A DNA stretch of 7,259 nucleotides from the NCBI GenBank assembly GCA_913056415.1, contig CAJXNA010000100.1:1-7259 (forward strand). The letters are read 5' to 3'. The DNA is from an uncultured Chloroflexota bacterium. Its GTDB lineage: Bacteria; Chloroflexota; Dehalococcoidia; SM23-28-2; RBG-16-64-32. Made by a program: the position numbers and the translations under genes. Every line of letters starts with the position of its first letter. Positions within the stretch are counted from its first letter, which is position 1. Below the pieces are notes generated by a model. It was not told where the DNA came from, made no database searches, and saw only the letters and a list, made by a program, of their open reading frames with translations. Positions 1 to 5,298 of the stretch are shown here, in pieces.

Positions 1-433
1 ATGGCGCGAAGGCGATACCTTCCAGACCCAGCGCGATCAGCACCACGGCAGCCGCGAGCATCCCCTTGTAGCCGCGCCGGTCCACCACCGGTCCGAACAC
101 CAACGAGCCGGCGAGGATGCCCAGGCTCATCAGCGCGAGCAGCGAGCCCGCCTCCGTTCGGTCGAGTCCCAGGCGCTGGATGATCGATGGTAGGACCGCG
201 CCCAGCGTCGCCAGCACGACCAGCGGCAGCAGCATCAGCCACGGCGACTCGCGGGGCTCGGCCGGACGGCCGCCCGTCTGGGCGTCCTCCGGGTTATCCC
301 AGTCCGTGAACTGCTCGTCCGTAAAGCCTGTCCTGAGCCTTGCCGAAGGGTCCCCGCGGGTAGGGCCGCGGACGTCTCCTCCCGAGGAGCCCGTCTGGGC
401 GCCCTCGCCGGGTCGGCGGTCACGCTCCTGCAT
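1..433 (-). CDS. MFS transporter, N-terminal part (runs off the left edge)
   Basis: The visible 144 residues are the start of a major facilitator superfamily transporter in the inner membrane; the substrate cannot be told. Residues about 65-82 (WLMLLPLVVLATLGAVLP) form TM1, 93-113 TM2 and 125-143 TM3. Between TM2 and TM3 lies MFS motif A, GPVVDRRGYK at 114-123, with the conserved Asp118, Arg119 and Gly121. The first 64 residues are an unusual hydrophilic tail rich in Gly, Pro, Arg and Asp, much longer than the usual short lead into TM1. The tail holds an interspersed repeat (329-352) translated as part of the protein, and a duplicated 13-bp motif giving AQTG twice. The ATG at 433 has no ribosome-binding site, but a TATACT box lies 9 nt upstream. 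The next in-frame ATG falls inside TM1, so 433 is the best start. Family call is firm; the start and missing C-terminus are less certain. Confidence 0.85.
   Translation of the reverse strand, partial: MQERDRRPGEGAQTGSSGGDVRGPTRGDPSARLRTGFTDEQFTDWDNPEDAQTGGRPAEPRESPWLMLLPLVVLATLGAVLPSIIQRLGLDRTEAGSLLALMSLGILAGSLVFGPVVDRRGYKGMLAAAVVLIALGLEGIAFAP
272..401. repeat. Pair of 13-bp direct repeats in the MFS tail
   Basis: GCCCGTCTGGGCG occurs at 272-284 and again, identically, at 389-401. Both copies lie in the same reading frame of the transporter and encode AQTG within its hydrophilic N-terminal tail. The motif is itself nearly palindromic (GCCC..GGGC). It could be an internal duplication or two copies of a small palindromic element. 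Confidence 0.6.
329..352. repeat. Interspersed repeat of the CCTGAGC..GAAGGG type inside a coding region
   Basis: The core TCCTGAGCCTTGCCGAAGGG (331-350) resembles a short repeat family (CCCTTCGACAAGCTCAGGA on the other strand) that I recall as scattered through many Chloroflexota and other genomes. Here it sits inside the MFS gene, in frame, coding for DPSARLRTG on the minus strand. It is the only copy in the window. The family identity is from memory. Confidence 0.5.
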
Positions 434-442
434 AGCAGGTAC

Positions 443-448
443 AGTATA
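443..448 (-). promoter_or_regulatory. Candidate -10 box for the MFS gene
   Basis: On the minus strand TATACT ends 9 nt before the ATG at 433, and there is no Shine-Dalgarno sequence in between. No convincing -35 box is seen 16-18 nt upstream. If used, transcription would start within a few bases of the start codon, giving a leaderless or nearly leaderless mRNA. It matches the arrangement at 4362-4367. Confidence 0.4.
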
Positions 449-481
449 GCGCAGGCCGCCAAGCTCCTGCCGTTCCTTCGG

Positions 482-510
482 TTGATAGCGATACCGGCCT
501 GGAATGTAAC
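482..510 (+). promoter_or_regulatory. Candidate sigma-70 promoter for the small plus-strand gene
   Basis: TTGATA (482-487, 5 of 6 matches to TTGACA) and TGTAAC (505-510, 4 of 6 to TATAAT) are separated by exactly 17 nt. The predicted start of transcription near 517 lies about 40 nt before the ATG at 557, leaving room for the GGAGAG ribosome-binding site at 541-546. It is divergent from the MFS promoter region. Confidence 0.4.
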
Positions 511-556
511 GGGCCTTGCTCTCTGCCGTCTCTATTGATTGGAGAGACAGTCATCT

Positions 557-790
557 ATGTCGTTCGATCTCAATGCACACGAAGCCTCAGTCCGCGCCGT
601 TCTGGCTGAGAAGGATCGAGAGGCGCGGGCAAAGCTCCGCGTCAGCGAGGCCGGGAGTGCCCCACCGGGCTTGCGGGCCGTATTCGCTGGCCGCCTAGCT
701 CGTCTCGCCATTCGGCTGGATCGTGAGGCTGCCCGATCCTGGCTGTCCCCAGAGGGACCTGCTTCCCTTACCGGCGGATCGCACAGCTAG
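557..790 (+). CDS. Small protein of unknown function (77 residues)
   Basis: I do not recognise this protein. It starts at ATG 557, preceded by GGAGAG at 541-546 with a 10-nt gap, and ends with TAG. An in-frame start further upstream at 539 would add six residues but has no ribosome-binding site. Residues 1-27 (MSFDLNAHEASVRAVLAEKD..) and 38-63 (GLRAVFAGRLARLAIRLDREAARSWL) look like two amphipathic, Arg/Glu/Ala-rich helices joined by a Gly/Pro turn near 33-38. The last dozen residues are Ser/Gly/Pro-rich. There is no signal peptide, membrane segment or cysteine, so a small soluble helical protein is likely. It is the only plus-strand gene here and is divergent from the MFS gene. Support is the ribosome-binding site, the candidate promoter and a non-antisense position; a chance reading frame in GC-rich DNA remains possible. 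Confidence 0.5.
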   Translation: MSFDLNAHEASVRAVLAEKDREARAKLRVSEAGSAPPGLRAVFAGRLARLAIRLDREAARSWLSPEGPASLTGGSHS

Positions 791-861
791 GTATCCCTTC
801 CCCCTATCGCTCCCCCTGTCCAGCGCCGCACCGGCAGCGGCGGTCGTGGCCTCGCGCGTGC

Positions 862-917
862 CCGCCTCTGGCGGGGCGGGCGGCTGGTCCGCACGGAGAT
901 GCTTCCGCCAGAGGCGG
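862..917. repeat. Inverted pair of CCGCCTCTGGCGG elements
   Basis: CCGCCTCTGGCGG (862-874) recurs as its exact reverse complement CCGCCAGAGGCGG (905-917), 30 nt away. Each copy is itself a small palindrome (5-bp arms, 3-nt loop), and together they could pair as a 13-bp stem. This is the form of a REP-like intergenic element. Confidence 0.65.
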
Positions 918-984
918 CGGCCGTGGTAGGGGGTAAGGGAAAGCGCTCTCGAGCCCAATCTACTGCGGGGGTGCGGCGACGAGA

Positions 985-1016
985 CTACGAGAACGCCATA
1001 ATATAAACGCTCGTAG
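985..1016. repeat. 7-bp inverted repeat around an AT-rich loop
   Basis: CTACGAG (985-991) and CTCGTAG (1010-1016) flank an 18-nt AT-rich stretch containing CATAATATAAAC. The symmetry around an AT-rich core could be an operator or a weak hairpin. No adjacent gene start makes its role clear. Confidence 0.4.
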
Positions 1017-1054
1017 AGCGGAAATGTTACAGTTGCCCCTGGCCCCCTGCCCCG

Positions 1055-1121
1055 CCAGAACCTATAACCTAGGCCCAACGGAAGACGAGCTTAGGTTCTA
1101 AGTTCTTGGTTCTGGGTTCTT
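1055..1121. repeat. Hairpin overlapping a 7-bp tandem repeat after the ThDP gene
   Basis: Four 7-bp units, GGTTCTA, AGTTCTT, GGTTCTG and GGTTCTT, run without gaps from 1094 to 1121. CCAGAACC (1055-1062) is the reverse complement of GGTTCTGG (1108-1115), and AACCTA (1066-1071) of TAGGTT (1092-1097), so a nested imperfect hairpin can form. It begins 10 nt beyond the ThDP gene's stop codon. There is no T-tract, so it is a repeat or mRNA 3'-end structure rather than a classic terminator. Confidence 0.6.
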
Positions 1122-1131
1122 GGGCCAGCCC

Positions 1132-2775
1132 CTACATGAACTCGTAGCCGCCCATGATCCCCGGCGGCTCCTGGTCCATGATCACGTTCACGCAGGCCGG
1201 CTTGCCGGAGGCGAAGGCGCGCTCGATAGCGGGTCTGATCTCGTCCGGCTTGGTGACGAACTCGCCGTGGCCGCCCAGCCCCTCCACCACCTGGTCGTAG
1301 CGGGCGCTGTCACCGAGAATGCTGGCGATCACCCGCTCCTTGCCGTACATCGCCCGCTGGCCCACCGTGATCTGCCCCCACTGACGGTCGTTCCCTACTA
1401 CCGAGACCACCGGCATGTTGAAGCGCACGAACGTATCGAACTCGAAGCCGTTGAGGCCGAAGGCGCCGTCGCCGTTGACCATGAGGATGCGCTTATCCGG
1501 GTAGACGCTGTTGATCGCCATGCAGAAGCCGGTGCCCACGCCCAGCGTGCCCATCGGGCCGGGGTCGTACCACTGGCCGGGCCGGTTGATAGGGAACACT
1601 CGCGCGGCCAGGTTCACGATGTCGCCGCCGTCGCCGACCACGATCGTGTTGTCGTCCACGAACTCCGCCATCTCGCGGCAGAGGCGCAGCGGGTGAATCG
1701 GCTCGCGGTCGGAGTTCATCCACTCCTCCATCTGGGCGCGGATCTTGTTCTCGCCCTCGCGGAGGCCGGTGATCCACTCCTTGTGGTCGGCCCGGGTGCT
1801 CTCCAGCTCGCCGATGAGCATCTCCAGCGCCGCCTTCGCGTCGCCCTCGATCGCCACGTCGATGTCGCGGTTGCGGGCCAGCTCCTGTGGGTCCGTGTCC
1901 ACCTGGATAGTGCGCGCCTCCGGGTTGAAGCGCTTGCCGTAGGAGAGGCGGAAGTCCAGGGGGGTGCCGAGGACGACGATGGCGTCCGCCTTGCCCAGGG
2001 CGTTGCGCCGCGTGCGCGAGAAGAACAGCGGGTGATCCTGGCTGATGGAGCCCCGGCCCATGGCGTTCAGGTACAGCGGCGCCTGCGCGACCTCGGTGAA
2101 GTGGCGCAGCTCCTCGTGGGCGTCCTGCCAGTAGATCGCGGAGCCCGCCATGATCAGCGGCCGCTCCGCCTTGGCGATGATCTCAGCCGCACTCTTGATC
2201 GCCTTCGGGTCCGGGTAGACGCGCCCCTGGGGCCGGTAGCTCTGCGGGAAATAGACGTCCTTCTCCTCCACCTTGCGGAAAAGCACGTCCGTGGGGATCT
2301 CCAGGAAGACGGGCCCCTGGCGGCCGGTGAGGGCGGCGCGGAAGGCGGAGGCGATGTACTCCGGGATGCGCGCCGTATCGTAGACGCAGCGTGCCCACTT
2401 GGTGATGGGGCGCAGCAGCTCCACCTGATCCATCTCTTGAAGGGCGCCCATCTCGAAACGCATCAACGGGCTGCGACCGCCGATCACAAGCAGCGGCGAA
2501 CGATTCTGATAGGCGTTGGCGATGGCGGTCACGCAGTCGGTGACGCCGGGACCGGCGGTGACAACCGCCACGCCGCAGCGCCGGGTGGCCCGTGACCAGC
2601 CTTCGGCGGCGTGGCCGGCGACCTGCTCGTGACGGACATCGATCACCTTGATCTCTTCGTCCAGGCAGGCGTCGTAGATCGCCTGCACGTGGCCGCCGCA
2701 GAGGGTGAAGATCGTGTCGACGCCTTCCAGCTTGATGGCGCGGGCGACGAGGTCGCCTCCGTCAACCAGAGCCAT
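1132..2775 (-). CDS. Thiamine-diphosphate enzyme, acetolactate synthase / 2-hydroxyacyl-CoA lyase-like
   Basis: This 547-residue protein has the full three-domain plan of the acetolactate synthase family: N-terminal PYR domain (about 1-170), central domain (about 190-325) and C-terminal ThDP-binding PP domain (about 360-535). The catalytic glutamate is Glu50 in RHEQVAGHAAEG. The ThDP/Mg motif is GDGAF at 435-439, with Asp436, leading to Asn462 in VVGNDRQWGQ; the usual second Asn is Asp463. The stretch MGALQEMDQVE (109-119) and GPMGTLGVGTGFCMA resemble oxalyl-CoA decarboxylase and 2-hydroxyacyl-CoA lyase more than anabolic acetolactate synthase, as far as I recall those sequences. The C-terminus ends GIMGGYEFM and lacks the Ser/Arg lid of oxalyl-CoA decarboxylase. 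No small regulatory subunit gene or ilvC is next to it, which argues against valine/isoleucine synthesis. GAGGAGG (2781-2787) lies 5 nt before the ATG. The ThDP family is certain, the substrate is not. Confidence 0.92.
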   Translation of the reverse strand: MALVDGGDLVARAIKLEGVDTIFTLCGGHVQAIYDACLDEEIKVIDVRHEQVAGHAAEGWSRATRRCGVAVVTAGPGVTDCVTAIANAYQNRSPLLVIGGRSPLMRFEMGALQEMDQVELLRPITKWARCVYDTARIPEYIASAFRAALTGRQGPVFLEIPTDVLFRKVEEKDVYFPQSYRPQGRVYPDPKAIKSAAEIIAKAERPLIMAGSAIYWQDAHEELRHFTEVAQAPLYLNAMGRGSISQDHPLFFSRTRRNALGKADAIVVLGTPLDFRLSYGKRFNPEARTIQVDTDPQELARNRDIDVAIEGDAKAALEMLIGELESTRADHKEWITGLREGENKIRAQMEEWMNSDREPIHPLRLCREMAEFVDDNTIVVGDGGDIVNLAARVFPINRPGQWYDPGPMGTLGVGTGFCMAINSVYPDKRILMVNGDGAFGLNGFEFDTFVRFNMPVVSVVGNDRQWGQITVGQRAMYGKERVIASILGDSARYDQVVEGLGGHGEFVTKPDEIRPAIERAFASGKPACVNVIMDQEPPGIMGGYEFM

Positions 2776-2834
2776 GGGGGCCTCCTCAGCTAATCGGAAC
2801 TATGAATCGGGGCTCGCGGGTCTCGCCGCTGAGC

Positions 2835-2856
2835 CGGCCTGCCGGCAGGCAGGCCG
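2835..2856. repeat. REP-like hairpin CGGCCTGCC..GGCAGGCCG
   Basis: Perfect 9-bp arms (2835-2843 and 2848-2856) enclose a 4-nt loop, and the centre also contains the 12-bp palindrome CCTGCCGGCAGG. No T-tract follows on either strand, so this looks like an interspersed palindromic repeat rather than a terminator. A near copy lies at 4445-4462. If the promoter at 2873-2901 is real, the hairpin is in the 5' leader of the ThDP enzyme mRNA. Confidence 0.75.
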
Positions 2857-2872
2857 TTAGGGGCTATCGCAA

Positions 2873-2901
2873 ATAGTAGCGGATTGCCGGTGGGGTGACA
2901 A
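2873..2901 (-). promoter_or_regulatory. Candidate sigma-70 promoter for the ThDP enzyme gene
   Basis: Reading the minus strand, TTGTCA (2901-2896, 5 of 6 matches) and TACTAT (2878-2873, 4 of 6) are spaced by exactly 17 nt. Transcription would begin near 2866, leaving a leader of about 90 nt that includes the hairpin at 2835-2856 and the ribosome-binding site. Confidence 0.45.
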
Positions 2902-2920
2902 CTTCGCGGCTGGCTCAACG

Positions 2921-3889
2921 CTACGGCGCCAGCACCACCCGCCCGAACGCCTGACGGCTCTCGATGTAGGCGTGCGCGGCGGCCGCCTCCGAGAGCGGAT
3001 ACGTCCGGTCGATGACAACACGGGGCGATCCTTCGGCCACCTTCCGGAGAAGCTCTTCCACCATTGGGCGGGTGCGCTGAGGCTCGAACATCAGAGCGCC
3101 GCCGAAGAAGACGCTCGTCAGGGTGCGGCTCATCTCGCTCAGCGTGCTGACATCCAGGCGGCGGTCCTCGGGCCGTCCGGCGTTACCCACCTGTATCACG
3201 CGGCCGCGATAGCCGGTGGCCGCCACGCTCCCCGGCAGCGTCGTGCCCACGGAGTCGACGACGAGATCGACTCCGCGACCGCCGGAGAGGGCTCGGGCGC
3301 GGGCGGCGAACTCTTCGGTCTTGTAGTTGATCCCGTGGTCCAGCCCGAACTCTTTTAGCCGCTCCAACTTCTCGTCGCTCGAGGCCGTCGCCAGGACAGT
3401 GGCGCCCGCCCCCTTGGCGAGCTGGATGGCCGCCAGGCCCACGCCGCCGGCGCCCGCCTGAATCAGTACCGTCTCCCCGGCCTTCAGCCTCCCGAACTCG
3501 AACAGACAATCGTGAGCAGTCCCGAACGGGATGGGCACGCAGGCGGCCGCCTTCAAGTCCATCCCGTCTGGGACGGGCCAGGTCTGCATCGCGGCGACCG
3601 CTACCTGGGACGCGTGCGATCCGAACGGCATGACGGCCACTACCGGCTGACCTACGGTGCGGTCGGTCACGTTCGCGCCGGTTTCACGGATCACACCCGC
3701 GCACTGGTAGCCGACGATATGGGGGCGAGAGGGCATCTCGCCCTCGGCGCGATTGAGGACATCGCCGCCCTCGATGCTTATCGCTTTGACGTCGATGACG
3801 ATGCCTCCGGGCTGGCACACGGGGTCAGGCATCTCCTCATAGAGTAAGACGTCCGGGGCGCCGGTCTCATAGTAGACGGCTGCTTTCAC
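2921..3889 (-). CDS. NADPH:quinone oxidoreductase-like, zinc-free medium-chain dehydrogenase
   Basis: This 322-residue protein belongs to the quinone oxidoreductase branch of the medium-chain dehydrogenase/reductase family. Such enzymes transfer hydride from NAD(P)H to quinones or to activated C=C or C=O bonds in the cytoplasm. The catalytic GroES-like domain spans about 1-120. The nucleotide-binding Rossmann motif AGAGGVGLAAIQLAK is at 145-159, followed by a typical DLVVDSVG strand near 208-215. The zinc-ligand cysteine clusters of alcohol dehydrogenases are missing, and the length of about 325 fits the family. The chosen start is GTG 3889, giving VKAAVYYETG, the usual N-terminus (MKAAxxxxxG), with AAGGA 7 nt upstream. 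The frame stays open to 4105 but that extension overlaps the upstream gene and is rejected. The gene begins 13 nt after the 3903-4355 gene and is probably cotranscribed with it. The physiological substrate is unknown. Confidence 0.9.
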   Translation of the reverse strand: MKAAVYYETGAPDVLLYEEMPDPVCQPGGIVIDVKAISIEGGDVLNRAEGEMPSRPHIVGYQCAGVIRETGANVTDRTVGQPVVAVMPFGSHASQVAVAAMQTWPVPDGMDLKAAACVPIPFGTAHDCLFEFGRLKAGETVLIQAGAGGVGLAAIQLAKGAGATVLATASSDEKLERLKEFGLDHGINYKTEEFAARARALSGGRGVDLVVDSVGTTLPGSVAATGYRGRVIQVGNAGRPEDRRLDVSTLSEMSRTLTSVFFGGALMFEPQRTRPMVEELLRKVAEGSPRVVIDRTYPLSEAAAAHAYIESRQAFGRVVLAP

Positions 3890-3902
3890 GCTTAATTCCT
3901 TC

Positions 3903-4355
3903 CTAGCTGGGCTGCTCGATCTCCTCGATGCCGAGGGCGGAGAGCGTGCCCGGGCCCGCCTCCTCCGCCTCCCGCAATGCCAGAATGAGCTCGCGGTCCA
4001 GGCGGGCGCTCTCGCTGACGATGGAGTGCAGGCGATCCGAGTGAGAGATGCTGCCCTGGAAGTTGCCGCAGCGGTACGCCTCCACCTGGGCGGCGAGAGC
4101 GGCATCGGCCTCGGTGGCGCAGGTCAGCAAGCGGACGAGCAGTCCGTGGGCGATGCGCAGCTCCTTTGGCGGTTCGGCGGACTCAAGCCGGCCGCGCAGC
4201 CTGCCCAGCGCCTCGCCGCGGCTACGCGCCAGGAACTCCTCCAGAGACTCATCCGATCGCCTGCCGCTGTCTGCGGGCGGCTCGTCGGCACGGCCACCGT
4301 GGAGGGCGGCGTAGGCGTCCCGGAACAGCGGCTCGTAGTCAGAGAGGCTGGTCAT
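3903..4355 (-). CDS. Protein of unknown function, 150 residues, cotranscribed with the oxidoreductase
   Basis: I do not recognise a named family. The protein is acidic and almost entirely helical. A short N-terminal helix (SDYEPLFRDAYAALHGG, 5-21) is followed by a Pro/Asp/Ser linker (23-37), then long amphipathic helices at about 38-60, 63-96 (ELRIAHGLLVRLLTCATEAD..) and 106-132 (DRLHSIVSESARLDRELILALREAEE). There are two cysteines, Cys79 and Cys96. There is no signal peptide or membrane segment, so it should be cytoplasmic; a small helical-bundle protein is the likely form. Its TAG stop is 13 nt before the oxidoreductase GTG, and the next gene's ribosome-binding site abuts the stop, which indicates one operon. 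There is no ribosome-binding site before the ATG at 4355; instead TATACT ends 6 nt upstream, suggesting a leaderless mRNA. The real-gene call rests on operon spacing and even composition. Confidence 0.75.
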   Translation of the reverse strand: MTSLSDYEPLFRDAYAALHGGRADEPPADSGRRSDESLEEFLARSRGEALGRLRGRLESAEPPKELRIAHGLLVRLLTCATEADAALAAQVEAYRCGNFQGSISHSDRLHSIVSESARLDRELILALREAEEAGPGTLSALGIEEIEQPS

Positions 4356-4361
4356 GACGGC

Positions 4362-4367
4362 AGTATA
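4362..4367 (-). promoter_or_regulatory. Candidate -10 box for a leaderless transcript
   Basis: On the minus strand, TGTTATACT ends 6 nt before the ATG at 4355. With the usual 6-7 nt from -10 box to start of transcription, the first transcribed base would be the A of the ATG. There is no Shine-Dalgarno sequence and no clear -35 hexamer. Confidence 0.5.
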
Positions 4368-4444
4368 ACAGGGCAGCCCGTGCGCCGCCGCGGGCAGCGT
4401 TAAAGCAAGGCCGGGGCTAGACGTATACGCTGGTCTGGAGCCGT

Positions 4445-4462
4445 GCCTACCGGCAGGCAGGC
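4445..4462. repeat. Second copy of the CCTGCCGGCAGGCAGGC repeat
   Basis: GCCTACCGGCAGGCAGGC matches 17 of 18 bases of GCCTGCCGGCAGGCAGGC at 2837-2854. Both copies lie between minus-strand genes. The single change weakens the hairpin. It supports a dispersed repeat family in this genome. Confidence 0.7.
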
Positions 4463-4472
4463 GGGTCGGCTA

Positions 4473-4514
4473 GCCAGCGTCTGACGCCGCTGCCGTGTGG
4501 CCTCAGTCGCTGGC
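4473..4514 (-). terminator. Long imperfect hairpin after the YIP1 gene, possible terminator
   Basis: GCCAGCG (4473-4479) pairs with CGCTGGC (4508-4514). The stem continues inward as CTGA with TCAG (4481-4484 and 4503-4506) and a further G/C-rich segment (4486-4490 with 4497-4501, one G-U pair), broken only by single mismatches, closing on a short loop. On the minus strand it starts 16 nt after the YIP1 stop codon. No T-tract follows, so intrinsic termination would be non-canonical; a role in mRNA 3'-end stability is equally possible. Confidence 0.45.
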
Positions 4515-4529
4515 CGCTCTCCAGAGGGT

Positions 4530-5063
4530 CTAGGCGACTAGGGCGAAAACGACAGAGTAGATCACGACCTGCGCCAGCAAGCTGACCACAGCCGTGGCTA
4601 TCGCTCTCCACGTGTCGAAGTCCAGCGCCTGACGGATGGCGATGACCGTGGTGAACAGCGTCCAGATGAAGACAGCCAGCACCACGAGACCGCTAATGAT
4701 GGAAACGGGAATGATCGCAAAGACCAGCAGCACCCTGGGCGAGTTGGCGAAGCCGAGAGTGCGCAGAAGCTGGCCCCACGTAGCCTCAGTCTGCGGCCCC
4801 TTGAAGATGTTCGTGCCCACCCAGTAGGCGATGAACGCGTACACCGCCCAGCCAACGAGGGCCGCGATGATACCGAAGACGAGGCCGGTGATGCCGCCGG
4901 AGAGCGCGCCGATCCCGCCGGCGATCGCTCCCAGGACCACGACCAGCATCGCCGGGCCGGTTGCCGACTGGTCGTGCTCTACCTCCTCGTATACTTGCGG
5001 CTCTAACCTGGCCGCACGGATCATGCGGTCGATTATGGACGCCTGACCTGTGGCTTCAAGCAT
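4530..5063 (-). CDS. YIP1-family integral membrane protein
   Basis: This 177-residue protein looks like a bacterial Yip1-domain membrane protein. The role of these in bacteria is not established; eukaryotic relatives act in vesicle traffic. Residues 1-36 form a charged cytoplasmic N-terminus (SIIDRMIRAARLEPQVYEEVEHD) typical of the family. About five hydrophobic segments follow: 38-57, 59-84, 106-124, 121-143 (closely packed with the previous one) and 155-176. The family-like segment TWGQLLRTLGFANSPRVL lies at 95-112 between membrane helices. The start is ATG 5063 with GGAGG 5 nt upstream, a clear ribosome-binding site, and the stop is TAG. It is a single-gene unit: 235 nt separate it from the CoA-transferase upstream, with a candidate promoter at 5238-5266, and a hairpin follows its end. 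No functional link to the surrounding metabolic genes is evident. Confidence 0.85.
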   Translation of the reverse strand: MLEATGQASIIDRMIRAARLEPQVYEEVEHDQSATGPAMLVVVLGAIAGGIGALSGGITGLVFGIIAALVGWAVYAFIAYWVGTNIFKGPQTEATWGQLLRTLGFANSPRVLLVFAIIPVSIISGLVVLAVFIWTLFTTVIAIRQALDFDTWRAIATAVVSLLAQVVIYSVVFALVA

Positions 5064-5237
5064 AGCTACCTCCGATAGATACGATTACGACTATGTACAA
5101 CGCAATCGCTCGATGGATGGTTACACTAGGGATGAAGGAGCACGGGCGGAACTGCCAACGAAATGGGCGGACAGAAAAGCCGCGCTGCCCAAGGGGGGTA
5201 CCATTGAGGAGGGGCGACCTCACTGCCCGCCGTAAGG

Positions 5238-5266
5238 ATTTTCCTCCCGATGCGAATTATTGTCAA
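5238..5266 (-). promoter_or_regulatory. Candidate sigma-70 promoter upstream of the YIP1 gene
   Basis: The minus strand has a perfect TTGACA (5266-5261), a 17-nt spacer and GAAAAT (5243-5238, 4 of 6 matches). Transcription would begin near 5231, giving a leader of about 170 nt before the ATG at 5063. I saw no other clear signal in the 5064-5298 gap. Confidence 0.4.
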
Positions 5267-5298
5267 CCACTATCAGGCTGCTGGAGCGCGTATTCGCC

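Larger units (their letters stand above)
791..1131. other. 341-nt gene-free region with inverted and tandem repeats
   Basis: This stretch lies between the convergent ends of the small plus-strand gene and the ThDP enzyme gene. I see no convincing gene: the longest frame across it (minus strand, 695-1078) has a low-complexity Arg/Gly/Pro composition, no ribosome-binding site and runs over the small gene. It holds an inverted pair at 862-917, a hairpin around an AT-rich loop at 985-1016, and a hairpin overlapping a 7-bp tandem repeat at 1055-1121. No T-tract terminator was found. Confidence 0.6.

Noticed and set aside
235..462. 75-codon minus-strand frame over the MFS tail
   Set aside because: It is an alternative frame of the transporter's N-terminal region. 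The transporter frame continues into membrane helices and motif A.
695..1078. 127-codon minus-strand frame in the intergenic region
   Set aside because: It overlaps the small plus-strand gene, spans the inverted repeats, has no recognisable motif and no ribosome-binding site.
1094..1121. CRISPR or phage attachment site
   Set aside because: The 7-bp units are contiguous with no spacers, and there is no cas, integrase or tRNA gene nearby.
1120..2595. 491-codon plus-strand open frame
   Set aside because: It is antisense to the ThDP enzyme, and its His/Asp/Val/Ala/Leu-rich sequence is the typical shadow of a GC-rich gene. It has no motif and no ribosome-binding site.
1132..2775. Oxalyl-CoA decarboxylase as a firm name for the ThDP enzyme
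   Set aside because: Superfamily motifs fit, but the C-terminus lacks the Ser/Arg lid remembered from the Oxalobacter enzyme. Only a general ThDP call is safe.
2921..4105. N-terminal extension of the oxidoreductase to 394 residues
   Set aside because: The extra 72 residues are Ser/Arg/Ala-rich and overlap the 3903-4355 gene. GTG 3889 has a good ribosome-binding site and gives the family's normal N-terminus.
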